Source: Straminergon stramineum (lineage: Eukaryota > Streptophyta > Bryopsida > Hypnales > Calliergonaceae). Taken from it: a DNA stretch of 64,000 nucleotides. Both the position numbers and the translations under genes were made by a program. The stretch is taken from assembly GCA_963920665.1 (NCBI GenBank), contig OY987272.1:5399001-5463000 (forward strand), given 5' to 3'. Below are positions 23,640 through 32,979 of this stretch, piece after piece. Position 1 is the first letter of the stretch. Each line of letters begins with the position of its first letter. Under the pieces are notes generated by a model. That model was not told where the DNA came from, searched no databases, and saw only the letters and a program-made list of their open reading frames with translations.

Positions 23640-24474
23640 AGTTAGTGCCGGTCCTCTCGTTCATTTCCTTGTAGCTTCCCGTCCTGACTCCTCTACACAA
23701 TCATGTAAAAATTTGTGGGGGCCATTCGGATGTGCTCACCCAACAAGAGTAAATAAAGTTGGAAGTTATTTTAAGATTCTCTAAATTATAGGAGAGTTGC
23801 AAGGAACAAGCTAAAAAGGTGAGAGAGAAGCACTGTTGATTGTCAATTATAGTTTTAAAAAATAGAGAAGGGAGCTTGTCAAATTGAAAGACCTTAACAG
23901 ACAATCTTGACAAACATGCATTTTCTAGGAGACCCATCATCTATCTCCATGACACGTTGGGAAATACATAACATTATTAACAAACGTTCAGGTCCTTTTT
24001 GCTCCCCCACAAAGTAGGACCTTTTAGCATTGCAACTTCGTAGTCAACCAATGGTATGAGTATTGATTGAAACTTCCCAACCAACTAGTGACTCTTTGCA
24101 AATTAAACTAAATTCTTTCCTAGGGATCTAAGAGGGATTATCTCCAAGGAAAAATGGCTTAGGCTAGTTAATAATGTTATGTATTGCTAAACATATGAAT
24201 CATTTTGTTCCTTCTAAAATTGCGATTTAGAAGGTGCATAGAAATAGGTTATTAGAGGAATTTAACTATTAAAACATACCCCTCTACTATTTTTCCATCA
24301 TAGCATGGTGCATTGCAATTGGAATAGAAGAAACTTGAGAGTCATAAACCCAACCTTGCTTGCACTCTAAGAGAAACATAAAATTTTTAGACCTAATGCT
24401 CCAAATTCCTCATAAGAGAATTAAGTTTGAGAATCAAATCTAGAATGATTATAAATTGAGCCCTCAATTGATAA
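23640..24474. other. AT-rich intergenic DNA, no gene seen
   Basis: No coding or repeat structure was recognised here. Confidence 0.35.
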
Positions 24475-25570
24475 ATGAGGACACAATCTAACCCTCAATG
24501 TACACTTCAACAAAAGTTTGGACCATCCAAGCCTTATGTAATATACAACAAGGCTCTTCTATCTAAACTTCAACAATACTTTGAACCTTGGGGTGGCAAC
24601 TCTCATATCGTGCAAGGAGGACCGAGGCTAATAAGTCATTTAAAGATTACTTATGAACTTATCATAAGTATATGATAAGTGTATCACATGTTTGAAAATA
24701 ACACTCATATAATCATTGGGACAAATATAACCTTGAAAATTAATTAAAATCAAATCTTGATTAAATTCAAGAACAATCACTATCATAACTCCTCATATCT
24801 TATTAACAATGAATAAAAATGGGATGTCTTCCCCTCTCTTCCATGTACAAATAAGTTTTCTCATTATAGAGTTGTCAATTGATTGACTTTTTGAACAATA
24901 TAATTATCATATTTTAAGAAGTTATATATTTTTTCAGAAGCTCTTGAAACTACTTATTCTACTATCCCTGCATTAAATTAGGTTGTTTGTTTGTTTTGTT
25001 TGTTACGGTGAAGTCTTTGGAACCGTGTCACATTCTTGGTACTGTTAAAAAAGCTCTTTGGGAGGAGGGGTGCATGGACTTTGTTTCTTGGCATGCAGAC
25101 TCACAGCAAAGCAGATATTGAATTTTCGAAGTTTTTTCTGCATGAAAAATTTACTTTTCCTCTTATTCTGGTTGTCAACAGCTGGAGGCACACTAGTATC
25201 AATAAAAATAAGAAATCAGAATACTTTGAGTTTAGTAATTATAGGAACATCTATGAGTCTAATAAAAGTACAGACTTATCATACGGGAGTTACCACTCCA
25301 AGATTGCCTACTGGGATGCAAGCCTAGAGCTTGGACCATCCTGTGATTTGTAACTAAAGCTCTTCTATCTACACTTCGACAAAACGTTTGACCCAACCAT
25401 GCCTCAAAGTCTGGAAAACCAATGACTAGAGCTTGGACCACCTACACCTAAAGTTTTGGAACACCCCTGCCTGAGGTTTGAACCATGTACGCCTAATTAT
25501 AACGGTTGAACCAAAAGATTTTGGATCATCCAGGCCTGCCTAAAGTTCTGGACCATCCTGCAATATATAT
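24475..25570. repeat. Degenerate direct repeats around TTTGGACCATCC
   Basis: The phrase GCTCTTCTATCTAAACTTCAAC occurs near 24551 and, slightly changed, near 25359. Between about 25320 and 25570 words such as AGCTTGGACCATCC, AAAGTTTTGGAACACCCC, TTTTGGATCATCCAG and AAAGTTCTGGACCATCC recur every 30-50 bp. It looks like an old, decayed tandem array. A minus-oriented fragment of repeat A interrupts it at 24974-25095. Confidence 0.5.
24974..25095 (-). repeat. Dispersed repeat A, copy 3 (reverse orientation)
   Basis: Read on the minus strand this matches the right half of the copies at 2532-2775 and 2985-3242: CAAAGTCCATGCACCCCTCC, then a GGTACC-type stretch, then GTAACAAACAAACAAAAC. Only this part is present. 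Confidence 0.65.
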
Positions 25571-25816
25571 ACCAAATGAATACCAGTGCTCAATTTATAC
25601 TGCGTTCAAAGTAGCTTGAAAATCCAGGGTAAGTGGAATTCAAGCAGCTGGGACCCGAGTTTCAGCTTGAAGATGACACTCGAGCAGCAGCACAAAAGCA
25701 CAAAGAGACACGTAACTTGCAGAATCGAGACCCTCCTCGAAACATCTTCAAGAGGAGACATCATCTAGGGGTAGCTTTGTATGTAATCTGCAAGTAGGAT
25801 TCCCAATTCTTGCGTT
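25571..25816. other. 3' flank of the 93-aa frame
   Basis: G+C rises from about 25620 onward, consistent with an untranslated or promoter region of the adjacent minus-strand frame. No other feature was seen. Confidence 0.3.
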
Positions 25817-26098
25817 TCAACCTCTGGAATCCTCCTGGCTGGTTAAGCCACTCTCGCCTTGATCGTCTTGCAGAATCGAGTCGAAGTAGGATCCGCCAAG
25901 CTCATCCTGAATGTCTGCCAACAGCCCTCGCACATTGATCACTTCGTCTTCGTCGCGATCCAGGGCTTCTTCAATCTGGTCACGCACTTGACTCCCGAGC
26001 TGCTCCTCAATGGCTGCTAGCAAGTCACGCACGTTCGTCCATTCCGGCAGATTCTCCAGCGAGAAATCCTGTGCTACCTGGCTACTGTCATCAGCCAT
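25817..26098 (-). CDS. 93-aa acidic protein with two internal repeats, unknown family
   Basis: This complete frame runs from ATG (context TCACAATGGCTG) to TGA. The protein is strongly acidic and has no hydrophobic segment or Cys/His motif. Residues about 22-50 (NVRDLLAAIEEQLGSQVRDQ) and 55-80 (NVRGLLADIQDELGGSYFDS) are clearly related, so it is an internal duplication of an amphipathic-helix unit of about 33 residues. Its codon composition is GC-rich compared with the AT-rich surroundings, which supports coding. I do not recognise the family. It could be a single-exon gene or the last exon of a longer one with upstream exons in 26100-27300. Confidence 0.5.
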   Translation of the reverse strand: MADDSSQVAQDFSLENLPEWTNVRDLLAAIEEQLGSQVRDQIEEALDRDEDEVINVRGLLADIQDELGGSYFDSILQDDQGESGLTSQEDSRG

Positions 26099-27300
26099 TG
26101 TGACAGAGCTAGCTAGTTTCGAACCGACTCTTCGTCCTTGTTCTCCTTCAAAATCTGTTTAGGGGTGACAAAAGGAGACGCTCCAAGGAAATAGTGCTGC
26201 TGCAGTTGCGCCGGAGGATGTTTGACTGTTGGAAAACTTCGGGAAGTAATTCTAAACTTCCAGCAGCTGTAAAGTTATGCTGCCTGATATTAACCAAAAA
26301 AAAGCTCTCTCGTTTTCAATCTGATTTCGTAGTTAACAGTATCAGAATCGAGTAGTACTGCAATAGTGCGTCTACGCTACTACCTTATCAAAACTGCGTC
26401 TACAATCGTGGGAAATTTCAAACCAGCACTCGCTATAAAAGTATGCTGACATTAACAAAAATCTCACTCGTTTGGACTCAATAAACTTTAGCAGAAGCGA
26501 CTGGCTGATTTTTGGAAGAAACAGGGGAAAACAAGAAATTCAGTTACCCTAGTCTTATCAATTCCAGCATTTATCCCCGCGAACAGATTCTTCCTTGCCA
26601 GAATTTTCACGTCAAGTACATAACTCTACTATCAAGTCGCAAACTCTCAAGACTGAGAAAACGCCCTCCAGAACTCCTCAACTGAATCCATCATAGCAGC
26701 AACTGTAACACCACTCAGTCTCTTTCAGGCGTCCGGACTGAATGCGAAAATCAAAATTAAGAGTTTGTGAAGTTGCAGCAGCTTTTAACGGTGGAGCGCT
26801 ACGTCCTTCTGAAAGCAGCTTGGGTGCCGGCAAATTCAAATCTGTCGGACTTACAAGCAATTTCAAACCCAAATCTCGTTCAAAACCCAAATTCTCAGTC
26901 AAAACCAGAAAATTCCCGTCAGCAAACTTGGAGTTCGAAAGTTCGTTGAATTGTGGGTTCGTTGCGGGTGTTGCAGCAGATGTTTCCAGTTGCGTGCTCG
27001 ACAAGATATAGGCCCGCCCCCGTTTGTAGCCCAGTGACGGAGTAGGTAATTGGAAACCCTATTTTGGGGCTCCGCAACAAACGGAGGCGACAAAACTAAC
27101 CATCTGTAAGGGCACATTCATTGGGGATTTCAGTACTTGCCGCGTCTGTTCTGATGCGACTGCGCCACGGTTTGCGGGATGAGTTGCTTCCCGGCTGCTT
27201 TCAGCACCAGGTAATTTTGGAAGGATGAGCGAGGCTTTCCAGGAAGCTTCCACGGGGCGGGCCTAGAAGCTTCCACGCCGTGGAGTTGACTTTCTAGTCC
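26099..27300. promoter_or_regulatory. GC-richer upstream region of the 93-aa frame
   Basis: This stretch is mixed in composition and free of the transposon families, as expected for a 5' region on the minus strand. It holds several frames of 60-108 codons in opposite orientations that overlap and exclude each other; none has recognisable features. Two AAGCTTCCACG words and two copies of the GGGCGGGCC / GGCCCGCCCC type occur at 27010-27290. Confidence 0.3.
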
Positions 27301-27324
27301 ATTCCTTGCTTAATCGAGATCTGA

Positions 27325-27475
27325 CTTTTTCTTTTTCTTTTTCCCTAAATTTCTTTTCCCTAAATCCTCTTTTCTCTTCCTTTTCCTTTTGTTTGTCTTT
27401 TCTTTTTTCCCTCTGTATTCTTTGGTCCCTACTTTTATTTCCCTTCTTTATCTTTTCTTTTTTCCTCTTTCGATG
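27325..27475 (+). repeat. Polypyrimidine tract, about 150 bp
   Basis: The plus strand is almost entirely C and T here, with CTTTTTCTTTTTCCCTAAAT-type repeats and only scattered purines. Such tracts can form triplex DNA. The strand asymmetry is abrupt at both edges. Confidence 0.85.
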
Positions 27476-28254
27476 TTTTGATGTGCCTTTGCTTCATTGC
27501 TCTTTCTGAGGATTCCATTAACCCCTAAATGCCCAAGGCACCAACATAAGGTAGAAACACCTAAAAGTGTCTCCTTTCCCATTCATGCATAGAAAAGTCC
27601 CCTTGAATTGTCCCTAGGCTTTCATTAATCCCTAGAAGACTAGCCTTGTGTTTTGGGCTATATAGAAATTTTAGGCAGGTATCACTAGTAGAAAAGTGCA
27701 TTACCTTCAACAAAATCCAGGTGACACATTTTTTAGTTTTCTGCCCCAAAATGCAAAATTTGAGTTAAATATAACGCAGTTTTCTAGAATGCCAATCATT
27801 ACGAGGTTCTAAGATACGAATTAAAAGTTATGGCCAAGAGAAGGGTCATGGTGAAGGCATGACACCACTCCCAATAAACCCGAATCTTTGGAGGGCCATA
27901 ACTTTGTGAGAACTTGTCCAAATGGGACAAGTGAGTAGTCCATAGGCATCTACTCATCACTTATATATTCAAAATGGGCTCACATGTGGAATTTGAATCC
28001 CTGAACACAAAGTTACACCGTTTGGAAGTCCAAACGGAGTTGGAACTCAATGATTTCGGTTGGAAATGGGTGGTCTTCCAAAACCCAAAAGAGTTTGGGA
28101 AGTTCCTTTGACCCACAAGAGGGGGGTTGCCAAATACCACAAAGAGTACTATAGGAGAGGTTGGTCTCCTTCCTTACTCCCTTTTGGAGCTTTAGTGAGT
28201 CTTGGTCATTCAAAGTTGGTAGTGCAACTTCACCATCGGCTTCAAGGCACCATA
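27476..28254. mobile_element. LTR-like fragment with an orphan TTAA end
   Basis: An isolated TTAA-CCCCTAAATGCCCAAGG end lies at 27518 with no matching right end nearby; it equals the left end of the MITE at 15853. From 27770 to 28254 the text repeats phrases such as AGTTATGGCC and GGCCATAACTTTGTGAG, also present at 5861-6110, as in LTR-retrotransposon remnants. A CACTAGTAGAAAA word at 27690 could be another orphan CACTA end. Confidence 0.35.
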
Positions 28255-29481
28255 CACTACAAGGAAATGCAGTTCAAGATAACAAGTTTTTAATAGATAA
28301 TCATCCAAAATGACAATAGCCATATTATTGCTACCTCATCTTGTCAATGTGTGAGAACTTGTCAATTTTTTGTCAAGTTGTTGTCAAATTTGTAATTGAT
28401 GTTTAGTTCTCTTTTCTCTATTTGCTAAAAACCGAAAGATTCCATTAGGTTTTTTATACATTTATCTTTTCACTAATTGCCATAGATATTTTAACTAGAC
28501 TTATGTATAGACATCAAGCTCTCTGTATATAGTTGGAGTGGTAGGAGGTAGAATAACTCATGTGGAATATGTCATTTAGAAGTTGCAAGAGCTCAACCGC
28601 TTATAGTTAAATTTGAAATAGAATTTGTATTAAAATTAGAATTTTAGACCTCATTTAGGCATAATAAAATAATTTTTCAAAAAAAAACTTTGAACTAAAA
28701 AATTTGGAAAATCAATTCAAGTTTCATGTCCAAAAATACGTTTAATATTTTGATCCTCCAATCAAAAATTATGGACAAATTTCAAAGAGAATGTTTGAAA
28801 AGGTCAAAACAAAATTCCCTTCCACCACCTCTTTAAAATTTGTTCATAATTTTTGATTGGAGGATCAAAATATTAAACATATTTTTGGACATGAAACTTG
28901 AATTGATTTTCCAAATTTTTTTAGTTCAAAGTTTTTTTTAAAAAGTATTCTACTATGCCTAAATGAGGTCTAGAATTCTAGTTTTAATACAATTCTTATT
29001 TCAAATTTAACTATGAGCGGTTGCGCTCTTGCAATTTCTAAATGACATATTTTACATGGGTTGTTCTACCTCCTACCACCCCATGTGTATATAGAAAGCT
29101 TCTCTTCTCTTATCAAATCCACAAAACATAAGTAGTTCATGAAGTGTTGTGAAGCAATGGTAATTGGTTGTGCTATATATACATTTTTTATCAATATAAT
29201 TATGATGGTTAAAAATTCAAAGCAATTTCCATTTTGATATTCTTTTGCAAAAAATGGGGACACTTGTAACCATTGATTAGGTCATCATGTCAACATGGCA
29301 ATGGGACAATTAACAAAAAGTGTATTATGGAATACAAGTTGACAAAAATTCTAGCAAAGTGACAAAATACTTGACTAAATTTTGTCAAATTATTGGCCAA
29401 ATCTATAGGTTCCCACTGACAAAGCAATTGACAAACTTTTGTCAATTTTTTGTCAAATAGGGCACAATTTTTCTTGTAGTG
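28255..29481. mobile_element. Non-autonomous CACTA-type element with internal palindrome
   Basis: The termini are CACTACAAGGAAA at 28255 and TTTTCTTGTAGTG ending at 29481, the classical plant CACTA (En/Spm) terminus. Flanking triplets ATA and ATG suggest a 3-bp target duplication with one change. Subterminal regions carry many TTTGTCAA / TTGACAAA words (28350-28395 and 29338-29460), which resembles the clustered transposase-binding repeats of this superfamily. Inside, 28516-28790 and 28824-29101 are inverted copies of about 0.28 kb separated by a short loop. There is no transposase frame, so it would need a partner. Confidence 0.85.
28516..29101. repeat. Large inverted repeat (two arms of about 0.28 kb)
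   Basis: The left arm, from AGCTCTCTGTATATAG through TTTTGATCCTCCAATC, is mirrored by the right arm, from GATTGGAGGATCAAAA through CTATATAGAAAGCTT-type sequence. Arms differ at scattered positions and by small indels. RNA read through it would fold into a long hairpin. Confidence 0.9.
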
Positions 29482-29990
29482 ATGGGACACTTGTGTGGGT
29501 GTCCCAAGGCACTGGTTGGATGGAGTCCTACTCCTTGCTAAGCCATTTATAATATGTCTCGCGTTGTGAGTCCCAATTAGTATTGGTGTGAAAGTAACAA
29601 ATGCACAACAAGCCTAGTATAGAGTGGGTGACAACCAAGGGGGTTTAGAATCGTCAGAAGTAATGCCACCATGAGTCTTAGCATAATTAGATAGAAGATT
29701 CACCTCATGCCACCAAGCAACATGTTAGGTGTCATGTGCGAGGTGGTGCTAGTAGTCCCGGGGATTGGAACTTAGTAGTATGAGTTGGAAATGAGAACTA
29801 ATGTTGTGGATGCGTAGCATGTGCGGTGTTAGTTAGTTTGGGCCCAAGTGATACTCGAATTGAAGCGTGGTGAGCCCTGAAAGCTGTAAAGGGCTTCTAT
29901 AGGCTATTTGGAGCTATAAGGTGTTACTAGGGCGGCAACATAATAAATGGATTGTTCATATTGGCAAGTTTGAATTTCAGGTCCACCTAT
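29482..29990. mobile_element. LTR-retrotransposon-like remnant
   Basis: Higher G+C and words such as GTGAGTCCCAATTAG and CCTAGTATAGAGTGGG recall the island at 5041-6345 (around 5390-5440). No LTR ends or coding frame could be defined. Confidence 0.3.
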
Positions 29991-30329
29991 GTGACAATTT
30001 TAGTGGTCCAAAAAACTTCCACTTTGAAAATTGATAGAAAATTCATGCCATGTTTGAAAATTCTAAATATATTTTTTAAAAATTCATGATTTTCAATTGC
30101 TAATACTTCAAAAATATTTTTGCTAGCAACTATAGTAAATTGCTTATATTGACAATTTGAGGTGCTTCCACTATATTTGTTTCTGAAGAAAACTTTGAAG
30201 TAAAGCTAAGGTCAATGAAAAGGTACTTTCCTAGAATATATGGAAATTTTTTTCTCCTTGGCAAGTGGAGTGCAATAAGTAATATCATGAGGAACTCAAA
30301 TTTTTTTGCAAAACAATTGTCATTTGTTA

Positions 30330-31215
30330 TTAACCCCTAAAGTCCCAAATTTTCTTTGAGGAACAAAATGGATTTCAAGTAGGCTCATGTAATCTTAAAT
30401 TCTTATTTTTGTTTAAAACACATGGATGTAACCTTGATTTTTGAGGTGATCTTCTAAAATGTTTTCATAAGATAGAAAACACATTAGCTTTCAAGGAATA
30501 TAATTTTATTTCAATCGGTGTGTGAGAGCAAAGTATATGCCACAATAAGCTTAAAATGGAGAGGCTAGGTAACCAAAAAAAATCCACAAAAACTAGAAAT
30601 AAATTTTCAAATTTTTTCTCTCTTAGATTATATTTTTGTCTACACAAAAAGCTTTAGTTCATTCCATTTGGATTAAGGTAGAAGCACCCAAATGTAACAC
30701 TAGTCATTCTCTACCACCTAAAAATCAACTTAAATCCAAAAGCAAGTGGACCCAAAGTAGACAAGTAGGGTTCTAAAGTAGACATGTGGGGTTCTAAGAA
30801 GTTGTCACTTTTCCAAGAAGTGGCCAATCACCCACATATGATCCAAGCTTACAATGTATCACTTTCTAGGTGTTTCCGTACTCACTTTGGTATTAGTCTA
30901 GTGTCCACAATAGGTGAATCTAGGAAGTTCTTTTCAAAAATTCGTGTAATATTCCTACAAGCTTGGAAAAATACAAAACCAATTTTGTTGGTTTCATAAA
31001 CCATTTCCTAACACACGCACATCATTTCTTTTTGTGTATGCACCCTCCATATCAAGAGATTCAAAATAAGTGTCACAATTAGGTGCTTCTACCTTAGTGA
31101 TGTGAAAATTATCAAGCTTCTTGTTTGGCATGCAATCCTAATAATTTCTTGAGAAATAATGTATTGGATTTGTTTTTGAACTCAATTTGCAAGAGAAAAA
31201 AATTCCACAAAGTTC
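30330..31215 (-). mobile_element. TTAA element, family D, copy 3, interrupted
   Basis: It begins TTAA-CCCCTAAAGTCCCAAAT and matches the reverse complement of 63945-63500: AGGAACAAAATGG, then AAATTTTTTCTCTCTTAGAT and TATTTTTGTCTACA, up to CCATTTGGATTA at 30675. The match resumes at 31097 with GTGATGTGAAAATTATC. The gap is filled by the AGGTA element 30676-31094. Similarity fades at about 31215, so the far end is missing. Confidence 0.75.
30676..31094. mobile_element. AGGTA-ended MITE in a TA target site
   Basis: Inverted termini AGGTAGAAGCACCCAAATGT and (reverse complement of the right end) AGGTAGAAGCACCTAATTGT enclose 419 bp, flanked by TA on both sides. The uninterrupted family D copies read GGATTAGTGATGTG (63630-63650, reverse) and GGATTAATGATGTG (9155-9175, reverse) at this point, confirming a TA duplication. 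TA target duplications are typical of Tc1/mariner and Stowaway-like elements. A 71-codon frame inside is not supported as a gene. Confidence 0.85.
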
Positions 31216-32469
31216 CGATAAAAACATTTTGCGAAGGAGAGGCATTGCGTTGCTGGAGGCGGAGTGACCTTAGCAGCGGTGCAACAGCTTGGGGGATTTC
31301 AACAATGAGGTGCAACAGCTTGGGGGATTTCAACAATGAGGTGCGTTTGAATCACTTTTTCTGTCATAATTTGCTGCCATTTTCTGGGTTTGTTGCAATC
31401 TCGAAATTGAAAGAGAGCGTTTCATTCCCCCCGAACTGACTCCCATCACTGGCACTTTCACAGATGCGTTCTAGCAAATTCGTGCAATTTTAAGGTTTAA
31501 TGTGCTCCCATCTGTTGTTGCCTTATGTCACCCTGTGAGGTACGTGAAGGTTTTTCTTACTTACCATGGCATGTGGATCGGACGTTGGTGTTCTTCTTCA
31601 ACGTCCAAGACACCCTGTGAAAAGCAACTCAGATTCATATCTTTCACTCCCAAGATCCTGATGCCGCCGGTACTGCAGAAGATTGCCAACAGAGCTGGGA
31701 GGGACCTCAACCTTCTTGAAGCAACATTGCTATGCTTCCGAATCTTGAATTTAAACTGCGAATCTACATTCTCATGATTTGGGCTATTGGGTAAAATCGT
31801 ACTCTACAGCTTGGTTCACAAGGTTTGTAATTGATCAATTCGATGACGAGTCAGTGGTGGATTCAACACTTCCGAATGGCAAAAAATTTAGTCTTCAAGA
31901 TGGCACAGAATCGGATGCCTCCGACTGAATATCGAGAAAAAATATACTCAATTTAGGTTTGCAGTTTTGCTGTTGTGCCCGTAGCTTGTACATCATTCAA
32001 GCTTGCTCAAGGTGCTGGCGTGACTATATGTTCAGAATTGTTTGCAGTCCGAGTGAGCATGTCGGAGTGAGCATTGTCTCCACAATGCAACGCTTGGGGA
32101 ATGCTATGAGTGTAGAGCAGGGATGGGGGGTGGGGGTGGGTTCCGAAGTTTTCAGGATTCAAATTAGAGAACCCTTACGACCATGAGTGTCGAGATCCTA
32201 GCGCGTGGAAAAATTGGACTCAGTCGATTTTTGTGAATGTGTAAGAAAAACAAAATTAGACTCTTAAAGTGTTTTTGGCATGCTTACTAGCCATTCAAAA
32301 CTTGTTACACAATGGAACTACAAAGAATATCGTCACTTGAATTAGAAATCAAGAAAACTAAATCAAGAAAACTAAAACAAGTGGAGATCTTTCTAGTCTC
32401 AACGATGAAACCAAAATAAATAGATGAACATGGATTTGTGACAAAAGTCATAGCCTATATTGTACTACA
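31216..32469. other. GC-richer non-repeat island, no gene resolved
   Basis: This stands out from its AT-rich surroundings. It contains a 31-bp exact tandem pair (31280-31341, GTGCAACAGCTTGGGGGATT...). A frame of 91 codons (31502-31777) and one of 75 (31959-32186) have no recognisable domain or splice partners. It may be a gene remnant or a promoter-like fragment. Confidence 0.3.
31280..31341 (+). repeat. 31-bp tandem duplication
   Basis: The unit TGCAACAGCTTGGGGGATTT plus CAACAATGAGG is present twice without a mismatch, indicating a recent duplication. Confidence 0.95.
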
Positions 32470-32979
32470 TTAACCCTTAAAGTATGGTGTGATTGTTTTT
32501 TTGTGCGATGAATAATAGGGAATCCTTCTATGTAGGATACAAGTGCAACTCTTCATCTTTGGAATTTAGTTGTGAAAAGGGGAGGTCTTCATCACAAAGT
32601 TTAGAACTTGGGGTTTGTCAACAATTATCATGTGATTATCATTATTTCATGGGTTCGTAGGTTAATATACAATTTAGCGCATCATTATGATGCATTACTT
32701 TTAATTGCAAGTAATGCATTGTAACGGTGTGATAAATTGTAAAGTAATGCATCGTAATGATGCGCTAAATTGCATATTAACGTGCAAAACCATGAAACAA
32801 TGATAACCACATGATAATTGTTGACAAACCCCAGGTTCTAAACTTTGTGATGTTCTACAGTAGTTTGACTTTCAATGTAGGCTTTTGTATATTTTTTAAA
32901 ACCAATGGTATACACAATATAGAAAGGAATAATTTCCATAGTTACAACGTCTTTTTATAGCATGTCCTCTAAAGGTTAA
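32470..32979. mobile_element. TTAA element (family E, copy 1) interrupted by a foldback
   Basis: Ends are TTAA-CCCTTAAAGTATGG and, in reverse complement, TTAA-CCTTTAGAGGACATG. The left part (GTGCGATGAATAA...GAAAAGGGGAGGTCTTC) and the right part (TTCTACAGTAGTTTGACT...) are contiguous in the uninterrupted copy at 50986-51215. The foldback 32590-32852 therefore entered this element. Confidence 0.85.
32590..32852. mobile_element. Foldback MITE, copy 1 (CATCACAAAG ends)
   Basis: The whole 263 bp forms one long imperfect hairpin. CATCACAAAGTTTAGAAC is repeated inverted at the other end, followed inward by the paired GGTTTGTCAACAATTATCA and GCGCATCATTA(T/C)GATGC blocks and a TGCATTAC core. The empty site in the second family E copy indicates a 2-bp (TT) duplication. 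No coding capacity. Confidence 0.9.
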
